Shown: piece after piece, positions 15,979-23,971 of the stretch
How the letters are laid out: each line of letters starts with the position of its first letter
Numbering within the stretch: position 1 is the first letter of the stretch
Assembly (NCBI RefSeq): GCF_022414535.1
Contig: NZ_JADWYM010000049.1
Coordinates: forward strand, 1 to 48,280
Direction of reading: 5' to 3'
Source of the DNA: Streptomyces sp. MUM 2J
Lineage (GTDB): Bacteria > Actinomycetota > Actinomycetes > Streptomycetales > Streptomycetaceae
DNA length: 48,280 nt
Program-made: the position numbers and the translations under genes
The notes under the pieces: generated by a model
Database searches by the model: none
Seen by the model: only the letters and a program-made list of their open reading frames with translations
Told to the model about the DNA's origin: nothing

Positions 15979-18900
15979 GCCTCGTCTCCTTCGGGGATGA
16001 GAGTCCGGGACAGGGCGGCGGCTCGGGCTATCCGTCGGCAGGTCGCTTCTGCGGTGGGATCGATGCCTGCGACACGGTTGTGGTGCATGTGCAGCAAGGA
16101 GGGCAGCACGGCATCCGGGGCGTCCTCGGCCAGCGTCCGGCGATAGTGGCCGAGCGCATGCCTGCGCGCCTCCCAGGCGTCGGTCACGGCATCGCCGCCG
16201 TTGAAGTCGGTCAGGACGTTGCGTACGTCGGATTCGGACAGGCGCAGCGCGAGGGCCTGCACGTTGCGGGGGACGAGTTCGCCGTCGCTGCGAAGGAGGT
16301 GCTGGGTGAGCCACGTGCAGGCGACCTTGCGGGAGCCGAGGAATCCAGCGGCGATGTCTACGAACGAGGCCGCAGTGACGGCGGGGCAGAGTTCGGCGGG
16401 CACGGCGAGGGACAGTTGTGCGGCGGCTGCCGTGGAGTCGGCCACGAAGTAGTCCTCCGCGGCCTCCAGTACGCGGCCGGTGCCGTAGCGGCCGGTCTCG
16501 GGGTGGTCGGTGTCCCATTGCACCCGCTGGAGCAGGCCCTCGTGCCGCAACTCGGCCGCCCACCGGGCGACGGTCTGTGCCGCAGAGCCGAACGCGCCCG
16601 GTCCGGGGAGGCGCAACCGGAGGCGAAGGTGCGCGTCGGGGTCGGCGTACCGGATGAACCAGGCGGGCAGTGGAGGTTCCCATCCCTCCCGCAGCAGCCG
16701 GGGCAGGTGGTTGGTCAGCACCTCGGGTACGCGGGCCGCGCTGCCGTACAGCTTCACGTACACCCAGTGCGAGGTCCCCGGAAGACGGCCCGCATCCCGG
16801 CTGGCGGAGGCCCGGAAGACGGGTGCGGGGGTCGGCTTCTGGTCCGAGGCGAACGTCATGGCGACCTCGTGGGCCCGGTCGATCCAGCCGTACGCGCTCT
16901 GCTCGGGGGCCTCGTGCAGGACGGCCGCGCCGTGCCGCCGCACCTCCGCGCGAAGCAGCTCCTGGTGTACCGGCACATCGAGGTCGAGCCGGAGACGCTG
17001 GTCGCTGGCTCCGAGGTACACGGTGCGCGGCAGACCGTACTTGTGCCGCCGCTTGCGGAACTGCTCCGGCCAGTCGCTTCCATCCCCGAGGTCGCGCAGA
17101 CGCAGCCGCCACAAGGCCGCAGAGAGAACGGTGCGGCCCACCCGGACCTCGGGCAGGAATGGCAGTCGGGTCGCCGCTCCCCAGAAGAAGGGCAGCAGAA
17201 CGGCGGTGTGCGATCGGTGCAGTTCGCACACGAAGCGGATCAGTGGGTGGGTGCTGCTCGACAGCTCGACAGCGTTCATGACGGTCGGCTCGATGATCCG
17301 ACCGGTGGACAGCGACACGAGGTAGAACCGGCCCGCGTCGGCGAGGACACCGAGGTCATCCAGGTCCAGGGTGGCGCCGGGGTTGTGCTCACCGATGGAC
17401 AGCAGTTCCGGGGCGACGACGGGCGAGCGGCTGACGTTGTTGATCGGCACTTTCAGTGGCGGTCCGGACACCTGAGCGCGGACCGCGCCCTCGGTCAGGG
17501 TGGGCAGAGCGGCGTGCACAGCGGTCGTCCGGTCCAGGTCTGCCGGTTCGAGGGTAGGCAGGAAGCGTCCGGTCGTGATGCCGGCCGCAAGCGACAGTCC
17601 AACTGTGGAGAGGGTGAAGCGGCCCTCGTCCAGGGCGCGCTGGGACTGCGCGAGCACAGTGAAGGTGAACTCGATGTGCGCTGGTACCTGGGTGGGAGTA
17701 CCAGTGGACAGGGCCTCGATGTCGTCCTCGGTGAGCACGATCTCTCGGCGATCCGTGAGGGCGGCCTCCTGCGTGAGCGCGAGGAGGTGTTCGTCGCGAG
17801 GTGTCGTCGCCAGGACGGGCCGGGGAAGCACGGTGCCGCGGTAGCCGACGGGAAAGCCGAGACCGGTGTCTGGGTCGGTGAGTTCACGCACCGGGACGAC
17901 GGTGCCCATGCTGTAGCGCTCCAGGAACCGAGTGAGGTAGTCGCGCCACGCCGGGGAACCGTTCGGGTACGGCGTGATGCGGGTGATGACTTCCAGTGCC
18001 CGGCTCGCCTCCTCCGCGACCTCCTGCGGCAGGACGATGCCGCAGTCCGGCCGCAGGTTCACCGCAAGACTGCGGTCGGTGATCCCCGTGAGGCGGTTCA
18101 TCGCGGCGGTGGCCTGGGCCCGGAGAGCGCGCTGCTCGTCCGGGTGCGCGTGGTCGTGCTGGTGGAGGAGCTGGTGAACGTGGAGCAGCTTCTGCGTCTT
18201 CACCTGCACGGCTGAGCCCGAGGCGCCGGTACGAAGGGTCTGTTCGAGCTGGCTGACCAGATGGCCGAGGGCATCATCGCAGGTCATCGGGGCATGGAGG
18301 CTGGTGAGGAGCACTCGGTGGGCAACCAGGCTGCGCACCATGTCTTCGATCGTTTGGACCGGGGTGTCGGGATAGTCGGCCTGGAGCTTGGCCACGAGGT
18401 CGCCGACGGTCGTGGGCGACTGCGCCAGGGCCAGCGCCAACTCTGCTGCCCGGGTCCGGCGAAGGGTCGTCTCGGTGGGCCCCTTAGCACCGGGCTGGTG
18501 GGCGACGGTGACCTGTGCGCCGCGCACGGTGCAGGTGGGGTCGGCGACGACGTACAGGTGTCGCAGTACGTCCGGGTCCTGCTCCAAGGCCGTGATGACG
18601 TCGTGCAGCCATGTCGCGTCAGCTCGGGCGAACGCCGTGTGCTGCGCCCCCCATCGCACGCCCGTGCTGGGGCCAAGGCGTACCGGGGCGGGGCCGGCGA
18701 ACGTGCCGAAGGGTGTCGCGCGGAACTGCATCCGCAGGAGGTAGCGGGTCAGGGAGAGCACGATCCGCCGGATACGGGAGCGGCGGGCGGTGCTGTTGAT
18801 GGCTTTGCGAATGCTGGCGGCCAGGACCGGCGCGGCGAGTTCGATGGCGCTGGCGCGGGTGCCGTCGCTCCATACCTGCTCGATCCACTGGCGGCAGTTC

Positions 18901-19007
18901 TCTGCATCCGCAGCCGGGTCGGACACGGGAGCGGGGCAGGAGGGCAGCGAGGCCACCAGCGGAAACACCGATGCCCTGATCATGCCCGCGTCAACTGCTT
19001 GGTACAT
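15975..19007 (-). CDS. lanB: Class I lanthipeptide dehydratase (LanB), full length
   Basis: A 1010-aa protein with both halves of a LanB. The glutamylation domain (about 60-700) carries the hallmark RMQFRATPFGTFAG (92-105). The elimination domain (about 747-1000) carries WVYVKLYG and an ADPDAHLRLRLRLP block. LanB uses glutamyl-tRNA to activate Ser/Thr and then eliminates glutamate. ATG 19007 has AAGGAGG 8 nt upstream on its strand. It is separated from the precursor gene by a strong hairpin (19035-19074) and coupled to LanC by a GTGA overlap. Confidence 0.93.
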   Translation of the reverse strand: MYQAVDAGMIRASVFPLVASLPSCPAPVSDPAADAENCRQWIEQVWSDGTRASAIELAAPVLAASIRKAINSTARRSRIRRIVLSLTRYLLRMQFRATPFGTFAGPAPVRLGPSTGVRWGAQHTAFARADATWLHDVITALEQDPDVLRHLYVVADPTCTVRGAQVTVAHQPGAKGPTETTLRRTRAAELALALAQSPTTVGDLVAKLQADYPDTPVQTIEDMVRSLVAHRVLLTSLHAPMTCDDALGHLVSQLEQTLRTGASGSAVQVKTQKLLHVHQLLHQHDHAHPDEQRALRAQATAAMNRLTGITDRSLAVNLRPDCGIVLPQEVAEEASRALEVITRITPYPNGSPAWRDYLTRFLERYSMGTVVPVRELTDPDTGLGFPVGYRGTVLPRPVLATTPRDEHLLALTQEAALTDRREIVLTEDDIEALSTGTPTQVPAHIEFTFTVLAQSQRALDEGRFTLSTVGLSLAAGITTGRFLPTLEPADLDRTTAVHAALPTLTEGAVRAQVSGPPLKVPINNVSRSPVVAPELLSIGEHNPGATLDLDDLGVLADAGRFYLVSLSTGRIIEPTVMNAVELSSSTHPLIRFVCELHRSHTAVLLPFFWGAATRLPFLPEVRVGRTVLSAALWRLRLRDLGDGSDWPEQFRKRRHKYGLPRTVYLGASDQRLRLDLDVPVHQELLRAEVRRHGAAVLHEAPEQSAYGWIDRAHEVAMTFASDQKPTPAPVFRASASRDAGRLPGTSHWVYVKLYGSAARVPEVLTNHLPRLLREGWEPPLPAWFIRYADPDAHLRLRLRLPGPGAFGSAAQTVARWAAELRHEGLLQRVQWDTDHPETGRYGTGRVLEAAEDYFVADSTAAAAQLSLAVPAELCPAVTAASFVDIAAGFLGSRKVACTWLTQHLLRSDGELVPRNVQALALRLSESDVRNVLTDFNGGDAVTDAWEARRHALGHYRRTLAEDAPDAVLPSLLHMHHNRVAGIDPTAEATCRRIARAAALSRTLIPEGDEA

Positions 19008-19034
19008 GGCTGTGCCTCCTTCAAGGTGCGGTGC

Positions 19035-19074
19035 CCGGGGTGGGCGGACCGGTCTCCCGGCCCGCCCACCCCGG
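19035..19074 (-). terminator. Hairpin between precursor gene and lanB (attenuator-like)
   Basis: A perfect 13-bp stem, CCGGGGTGGGCGG (19035-19047) with CCGCCCACCCCGG (19062-19074), and a 14-nt loop that can pair internally. It lies between the precursor stop and the lanB ribosome site. In lanthipeptide operons such hairpins limit read-through so that the precursor is made in excess over the enzymes; that role is inferred here. Confidence 0.65.
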
Positions 19075-19089
19075 AAGGGTGCTGCCGGG

Positions 19090-19278
19090 TCAGCCGCAGG
19101 TGCTGTTCGAGCAGGCGGACTGGCAGGTGGACGTGCAGCCGTCGCCGGTGTCGTTCAGCAGGGCCCCGACCACGGGCAGGGCCGAGACGGTCTCGATGTT
19201 CAGGTCGAAGTCCGACCCGGAGTCGGCCGTGAACGGCGTCCCGGTCTGCGGCTTGGTGCTGGTGATCTGCGGTGCCAT
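19090..19278 (-). CDS. lanA: FxLD-type class I lanthipeptide precursor
   Basis: A 62-aa peptide from ATG 19278, with GAGGAG 8 nt upstream; in-frame upstream codons have no such site. The leader holds the FDLN motif (24-27), matching the FxLD/FNLD box read by LanB and LanC. The core side is LLNDTGDGCTSTCQSACSNS plus TCG: four Cys (48, 52, 56, 61) and eight Ser/Thr (44, 49, 50, 51, 54, 57, 59, 60), enough for up to four rings. D46-G47 before the first Cys is the likely target of the adjacent methyltransferase. The leader cut site and ring pattern cannot be read from the sequence. Confidence 0.88.
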   Translation of the reverse strand: MAPQITSTKPQTGTPFTADSGSDFDLNIETVSALPVVGALLNDTGDGCTSTCQSACSNSTCG

Positions 19279-19359
19279 CGCTTGTCTCCTCAGGGTTGAG
19301 GGGCTAGTGGACTGTGCGGATCGTGCTGGTTGTGCCACCTGGCGGCGACGCTGGAGGCG

Positions 19360-20604
19360 TCACGGCCAGGAGATGGTGACCCGCGTGTGCGGCCGGTCGA
19401 CGACTCGGCCTGCGGGAAGTCGGTCGTCGGGCGTGCCCGCCGGGTAGACCTCGATCTGCGCTCGGTCGTTGCGGTGCTCGCGATCCCACGTCTGGATCTC
19501 CTCGGCCAGGCGCTCGGCGACCTTCTGACCGTTGGGCCCGTGCCCGATCGCGCCCAGCTCGTAGCGGTCCTCCTCGTCGGTGGGCCGGGAACGGCGGTAG
19601 GCAAAGCTGTCGCCGTCCACGAGCGCCGGGAGTCCGATCGGTGACGCAGCGGCCACGACGCCGCGCTGCCGAGCCGCGGGCTTCGCCGCCATGAGGGGAA
19701 GGTTGTCCAGAGCGGTCGTCAGCCACAGGTCCAGGTGCTCCATCGACTCCTCACCGCCGATGGTCACCCCCGACCATGCTTCCGTCCGGGCGGACCGGAG
19801 CGCGGTCCGCAACGCCTCGGTATCCGGCTCGGGGTGGCCGTCCAAGCGGAGGGCGACCTCGGCACCTTCCTCGTCGTGAAGGACCGCCAGGCTCATCCGG
19901 TTCTCGCCAGCGCCGCGCATCGGCACGAAGCCGCACTGCTCGAACCCGTCGCTGACCAGTCGATCGCCGTCGCGGACGAACGCCACGGTGCGGGTCATGC
20001 TGCGCATCCGAAGCGGTACGACGAGCCGGCCGCCGTCCTTGAGCTGTTCGATCCAGGCAGGCGGGATGTCGGCGGCCTGCACCGTGACGACGATGCGGTC
20101 GTACGGCGCGTGCTCGGGTACGCCGCTCTCGGCGTCGCCCGTCACCACGGTGATGTTCCGGTAGCCGGTGGCCTCCACGAACTGTTCGGCGCGGGCGGTG
20201 ACATCGGCGTCGATGTCCTCGGTGATGACCCGCCCCTCGTCGCCGACCATCTCGGCGAGGTACGCGGCGTTCGGCCCGCCGGAACCGATCTCCAGGACCG
20301 TCATCCCGGGCTTGATGTCGGCCTGCTCAATCTGCATGGCCTGAACCCGGGGGGCCGACACGGAGCTGATGTCCACGCCGTTCTCATCGGTTTTGGTGAT
20401 GGTGGCCGTCTCGACCTCGTACGTCTTGGCCGGGGCCACATCGGGGGTGGCCAGGTGCCTCGGCACGGCGCGGAAGGCCGCCACGACGCGGGGGTCACGG
20501 GCGGCCCCGACCTCGATGAGCTTCTGCGCCATGGCGTCGCGCAACTGCCGCTCGGTTGCGGCATCTTGATCGGTGTTGGTCGTCATGTCGGGGACGTTAT
20601 CCAC
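19360..20604 (-). CDS. PIMT-like O-methyltransferase of the FxLD lanthipeptide system (LanS_A/OlvSA type)
   Basis: A 414-aa protein. GTG 20604 has GAGGAGGAG about 9 nt before it; ATG 20586 is an alternative. It is built like protein L-isoaspartate O-methyltransferase: SVSAPRVQAMQIEQ (81-94) fits the PIMT substrate-side motif, and VLEIGSGG (103-110) is the SAM-binding motif I. A C-terminal extension (about 230-414) is absent from housekeeping PIMT. In the studied homologue OlvSA, such an enzyme methylates an Asp of the lanthipeptide; the ester closes to a succinimide and opens to isoaspartate. Its place next to the precursor supports the same reaction here. Confidence 0.85.
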   Translation of the reverse strand: MDNVPDMTTNTDQDAATERQLRDAMAQKLIEVGAARDPRVVAAFRAVPRHLATPDVAPAKTYEVETATITKTDENGVDISSVSAPRVQAMQIEQADIKPGMTVLEIGSGGPNAAYLAEMVGDEGRVITEDIDADVTARAEQFVEATGYRNITVVTGDAESGVPEHAPYDRIVVTVQAADIPPAWIEQLKDGGRLVVPLRMRSMTRTVAFVRDGDRLVSDGFEQCGFVPMRGAGENRMSLAVLHDEEGAEVALRLDGHPEPDTEALRTALRSARTEAWSGVTIGGEESMEHLDLWLTTALDNLPLMAAKPAARQRGVVAAASPIGLPALVDGDSFAYRRSRPTDEEDRYELGAIGHGPNGQKVAERLAEEIQTWDREHRNDRAQIEVYPAGTPDDRLPAGRVVDRPHTRVTISWP

Positions 20605-20724
20605 GCGGGGTCTCCTCCTCGGCGAGTTTGCGCCGAGCCTGGTTGAGCGGGTTTATGGACCGGCGCGGGGCCGCGAGGGCTCGCGTGTCAGGGGCGAGGC
20701 GACAGCCCCGCGCCGGGGTGATTA

Positions 20725-20768
20725 ACCGCCCGACGATCCGGCCAGTCACATCCGGGCCGCCGGGCGGT
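20725..20768 (-). terminator. Putative terminator upstream of the lanthipeptide genes
   Basis: ACCGCCCG (20725-20732) pairs with CGGGCGGT (20761-20768) around a 28-nt G+C-rich loop, directly after the stop of the 20772 gene on the minus strand. It could end the upstream regulatory operon. A second small hairpin, CTCGGCG/CGCCGAG (20618-20624, 20631-20637), touches the ribosome site of the methyltransferase gene. Confidence 0.4.
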
Positions 20769-20771
20769 CGT

Positions 20772-21444
20772 CTATGTGGCAGGCATCAGGTCCTCCAGCG
20801 CCACCGACTCGAAGCCGCTCAGCTCGCGGACGAGCTGGGAGGCAAGGAACCAGCGAAGCCGGGGGTCGCCGTACGGGACCGCGGTGTCATCTCCGGCCAG
20901 GGCGCGCGCTTCACGGCCGGTCCACTCGTACGGCGTGCCGATGACTCCGAACAGGCGGTACCGGTGGGCCAGCAGAGCGACGTGTCCGTTCCGTGCCAGG
21001 TACGGGCATCGCTCGATCGCGACGGCCGCGTGCTCGACACAGACGGGGGGGCTGCGCGGTGAGCACGGGCTCGCTGAGGTCGTGCCCGGCGGACTCCAGG
21101 AACAGCACGCCAGGCTTGGCCACGGGCTTCCGCCGGTTGCGAGCGGTCTTGGCATCCTGCACACACAGCTGGCACCGCAGGTACAACATCGTCTCCCGCT
21201 GCCGTGCGGGATGGACGAGTTTCCAGCGGGGCGCGCCGGTCGGCCACTGATCGGCGCCGATGGACTGCGAGACGCGACTCCACAGGACGCCGCGAAGGTC
21301 TCGGTCCCCACGCTCCTCGTCCAGGTAGGAGAGCCGCGCTCGGTCTCCCTCGCCCATGCGTGAGCAGAGGGCAAGGAAGCTGTCGGACTCCTCGCCTTTC
21401 CGGCAGGTGATGTACGGCACGACGGAATCGGTCGCGAGGGTCAT
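20772..21444 (-). pseudogene. Frameshifted gene, cysteine-pair protein of unknown function
   Basis: Starts at ATG 21444 behind GGAGG, in an ATGA overlap with the gene upstream. The first frame is good protein to VLTAQPP near 21045 (ITCRKGEESDSFLALCSRMG; YLRCQLC). After a run of seven C on the coding strand (21045-21051) the sense passes to another frame, VCVEHAAVAIERCPYLARNG, which ends at 20772. One C fewer gives a single 223-aa protein with the join AQPPVCVEH. I recognise no named family. The cysteine pairs suggest metal binding. Confidence 0.6.
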
Positions 21445-21644
21445 GCGGCACCTCCAACCGGAACCGCGAGGTGTCGGCGCGGCGCGATGATCGTGCCGTT
21501 CGGCAGCAACTCGCCGGTGTCCTCGAAGTGCAGCACCTGATTGCACAGCAGGCTCCAGCCCTGTTCAGGGTGGTGTGCGATGGGCCGCGCGGCCTCCCTG
21601 TCGGGAGCCTCAGCCGTGGGACACGGCGGGGTGTGCGCGCACAT
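21441..21644 (-). CDS. DUF5999-like small protein
   Basis: A 67-aa protein from ATG 21644, with GAGAGGA upstream. The sequence MCAHTPPCPTAEAPDREAAR ... HPEQGWSLLCNQVLHFEDTG ... LLPNGTIIAPRR closely fits my memory of DUF5999, a Streptomyces family found beside XRE/ATPase regulator genes. Three cysteines (2, 8, 44) are conserved in that pattern. Its start lies inside the preceding gene (35-nt overlap) and its end overlaps the next by 4 nt. No biochemical role is known to me. Confidence 0.8.
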   Translation of the reverse strand: MCAHTPPCPTAEAPDREAARPIAHHPEQGWSLLCNQVLHFEDTGELLPNGTIIAPRRHLAVPVGGAA

Positions 21645-22155
21645 GGTGCTCGTCCTCTCGGGTGCGGGGCGGGAAGCTGGGCCCTCTTCGGCGGCTACGG
21701 GCCGTGGGGGAACACGGGTCGGAGGCCGAAGAGGGAGTCTGTAGGGGCCGCTGAAGGAACGCGGCGATGGCGGCTTCGCTGTAGCCGTAGAAGCGACCGA
21801 AGACCGCGTCGTCCTCCCACCACCCGGGAGCTGGCTCGCCCCACTCGACCGTGTGGCAGGTGTCGCGGTACGGCGACCAGCGGACGCGGAGGGTCGGGAA
21901 TCCGGGCTGGTCCGTGAGGAGCCCGCGCGCCTCCACCGCCAGCGACAGCAGGTCGAAGGACATGTAACCGCCGCGGCGCGAGCCGCCGACCGGCACGGCG
22001 AGCAGAGGCGCCCGGAAGACGCGGACGGCGACGGCGTCGGCGAGGATCGTGGGCTCGGCGAGGCGGTCACGGAAGTACTCGAAGTCATACGCTTCCCCGG
22101 CCGGACGGAGGGAGACAGTGAGGGAGTGCGCCGGCGTCATGTCGATGGTCAGCAT
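21610..22155 (-). CDS. DUF6302-like protein
   Basis: A 181-aa protein starting at ATG 22155, overlapping the previous stop by 7 nt (ATGCTGA). Residues about 20-130 match what I know of DUF6302: EAYDFEYFRDRLAEP, RVFRAPLLAVPVGGSRRGGY, then VRWSPYRDTCHTVEWGEP and FGRFYGYSEAAIAAFL. The Arg/Pro-rich tail after about 145 lies over the start of the next gene and may be non-essential. The family is restricted to actinomycetes and of unknown function. The context is regulatory. Confidence 0.78.
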   Translation of the reverse strand: MLTIDMTPAHSLTVSLRPAGEAYDFEYFRDRLAEPTILADAVAVRVFRAPLLAVPVGGSRRGGYMSFDLLSLAVEARGLLTDQPGFPTLRVRWSPYRDTCHTVEWGEPAPGWWEDDAVFGRFYGYSEAAIAAFLQRPLQTPSSASDPCSPTARSRRRGPSFPPRTREDEHHVRAHPAVSHG

Positions 22156-22670
22156 TCGACCAGCCCCCTGACGATGCCGACTTCATCCAGGCGCTCGGCG
22201 AGATCCAGGGTGATCCGACCCAGCTTCCGCAGGAGTCCGAGGTCCTGCCACGGGTCGCCGGGCAGCTCCTCGGAGCGCAGCGCGCGGGCCCGTTCGATCA
22301 GCTTGGCGATGTCCGGGTGCTTCTCATCGGCCTCGTCGCGCAGCCCTCGGTTCACGAGCTGCATGAGGGCACCGCGGAAGCGCTGAGCGAGTTCTTTGGC
22401 GTCGTCGTACTCATGCAGGGGAGCCCCGGCCTGACGCTCGGCCGGGCCCGCGGCGTGGTGGCTGACCTCATCGTTCAGGACCGCGTCCAAGCCGTCGTAC
22501 ACGGCGTTCCAGTCCACGGGCTCCCATCTGCGCACCGCATTGAGCAGCCCGTGAATGTCAGGTGCGTCGAGCGGCGGCGACCAGGGGTTCGTGGGGACCG
22601 TCGGGTCCTTCGGGCGGACCGGCAGCGACTCGGGGCCCGCGATTCCGTCTCGTACTGCGATGTTCGTCAT
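22149..22670 (-). CDS. DUF6415-like helical protein
   Basis: A 173-aa protein from ATG 22670, in a TGATG overlap with the ATPase gene. It is helical and acidic; the order LLNAVRRWEPVDWNAVYDGL ... LAQRFRGALMQLVNRG ... LIERARAL ... LARRL-like end reminds me of DUF6415 proteins annotated near natural-product genes. The match is weaker than for the DUF5999 and DUF6302 neighbours. No motif for catalysis is visible. Confidence 0.6.
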   Translation of the reverse strand: MTNIAVRDGIAGPESLPVRPKDPTVPTNPWSPPLDAPDIHGLLNAVRRWEPVDWNAVYDGLDAVLNDEVSHHAAGPAERQAGAPLHEYDDAKELAQRFRGALMQLVNRGLRDEADEKHPDIAKLIERARALRSEELPGDPWQDLGLLRKLGRITLDLAERLDEVGIVRGLVEC

Positions 22671-23140
22671 CAGCAGGCCGCCAAACTCAGCTCGCACCAC
22701 GTGGTGGCGCCTCCGTCCGCGACGCCCCAGGTGCCTCGCCGGTCCTCGGCGATCGACTTCACGAGGACCAGGCCGCGGCCGTGCTCGTCGGTGTCACTGG
22801 GGGCTTGGGGCAGTGTGCGGTAGCCGGGCACACCATCGTGTACGTCGATGCGCAGGAAGCCGTCGCGGAGAGAGAGGGTCACGGTGATTTCTCGGCCTCC
22901 GCTGTGCACGATGGCGTTGGTGACCAGCTCGGAAACGATCAGGACTGCCTCTTCAGCGACGTAGGCCAGGCCGCGGGCGTTCAGACGCTCTCGGGTTCGG
23001 TGCCGCATGACGCCGACCTGTTCACCGTCCTCGCGAGGAGGAAGCTCCCCCGGCGGTCGCTGCTTGATCTCGAACGTGGAACTCATGAGGTCGCCGTCGC
23101 GGTGGGGGGCACGGCGCGGCCGTACGGCAGTCGTAGTCAT
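22670..23140 (-). CDS. ATP-binding protein, RsbW/HATPase_c-type anti-sigma-like kinase
   Basis: A 156-aa protein. ATG 23140 overlaps the previous stop as TGATG, with AGAGGA ahead; GTG 23143 is an alternative. The GHKL fold is shown by the N box EEAVLIVSELVTNAIVHSGG, the D-x-G strand LRIDVHDGVPG, and the glycine-rich GRGLVLVKSIAEDRRG. This subfamily includes hundreds of Streptomyces proteins of which RsbW and SpoIIAB are the studied relatives (serine kinases that hold sigma or anti-anti-sigma factors). No sigma factor or STAS protein is nearby, so the partner is unknown. Confidence 0.85.
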   Translation of the reverse strand: MTTTAVRPRRAPHRDGDLMSSTFEIKQRPPGELPPREDGEQVGVMRHRTRERLNARGLAYVAEEAVLIVSELVTNAIVHSGGREITVTLSLRDGFLRIDVHDGVPGYRTLPQAPSDTDEHGRGLVLVKSIAEDRRGTWGVADGGATTWCELSLAAC

Positions 23141-23727
23141 CACGTCCTCTGGGGGGCTCGGAGGACCGCCCGGACCGCGGATACCGCCCTGCTGAGAGGG
23201 CTCCGCTCATCGTCGGGGGTGAGGAGGAAACGTGCTTCGGCAAGGCAGCGGACCAGTTGCACCGGGGCGGTGAGCAGGGGGGCGTCACCTATGGCCGACT
23301 CAGTGTTGGGTGCCTCCAGCCACTCCACCGGTACGTCCTGAACCGACGGCGTGAGCCCGGGGATACGGACCGCGTGGCCAGCACCGAGGCACATCGGAAC
23401 GGCACTCCGGTCGAGCCAGGAGGCCCCAGCGACCAGCTTGCCCCAGCGGCTGGCGGTGCCGGGCGGCACGAGGACGGCCGCCGTGGTCAGGTTCGTGAAG
23501 CGGACAGCCGGCCCGACGGTCTGTTCGTACCGGCGCAGGATGTCGTATGCCAGTTCAACGAGAGTGCGGTGCGCCAGTACGACATCGAAGGTGATGCCGG
23601 TCGGCAGCCGCCGAGGAAAGTCGGGCGCACGGCGCCAGGCGCTCATGGACTCCATCGGCGAAGGAGTGGCCGCGGCGAACCACGCGGACAGGCGCTCGGG
23701 CTCGCCAGTCACGGTGCAGGACTCCAT
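23140..23727 (-). CDS. Regulatory-type protein resembling a truncated prim-pol domain
   Basis: A 195-aa protein from ATG 23727 behind GGAGGGG, first gene of the leftward regulatory operon. The order RLPTGITFDVVLAHRTLVEL, then VRFTNLTTAAVLVPPGTASR, then a closing VEWLEAPNTESA fits a group of Streptomyces proteins related to the N-terminal part of bifunctional primase/polymerases, usually without catalytic acids. This group often sits beside XRE regulators. I see no clear DxD metal site, so enzyme activity is doubtful. Confidence 0.55.
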   Translation of the reverse strand: MESCTVTGEPERLSAWFAAATPSPMESMSAWRRAPDFPRRLPTGITFDVVLAHRTLVELAYDILRRYEQTVGPAVRFTNLTTAAVLVPPGTASRWGKLVAGASWLDRSAVPMCLGAGHAVRIPGLTPSVQDVPVEWLEAPNTESAIGDAPLLTAPVQLVRCLAEARFLLTPDDERSPLSRAVSAVRAVLRAPQRT

Positions 23728-23971
23728 GGGCCCCTCCAGGTCGGCATCCGAACTTCAGCACGCACAGTGCGTCCGCCGTCACCTAGTGCATCGGAAGGTC
23801 CTGGGTGTGAACAGGTCTTTTCGCCGGAACCCTGGTCGCCTCCCACCCGCCCTCCACCCGCCCTTTTGACTCCCATTTCCGTCTCACCAGCGCTTTCGCT
23901 GACAGCACCTCACGCAGCCCGTGAGATGACCGCTACGGTGAGCTGACACCAGTTGGTAAAGGGGGTATCCG
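23728..23971. promoter_or_regulatory. Divergent promoter region of the regulatory bundle
   Basis: 244 bases between two divergent starts. It is the obvious place for promoters and an operator of the XRE protein. A GTCTCACCAG (23881-23890) resembles the left-arm box but is not near a start codon. A gapped CTCAC/GTGAG repeat lies at about 23911-23924. I cannot assign -10 and -35 boxes with confidence. Confidence 0.4.

Noticed and set aside
15666..18215. 849-aa open frame opposite lanB
   Set aside because: The minus strand encodes LanB with clear family motifs; the plus-strand frame is Gly/Arg-rich shadow.
23881..23890. GTCTCACCAG, one base from the CTCTCACCAG box
   Set aside because: It is 82 bases from the nearest start codon and has no GGGCAAC stem-loop, so it is probably chance.
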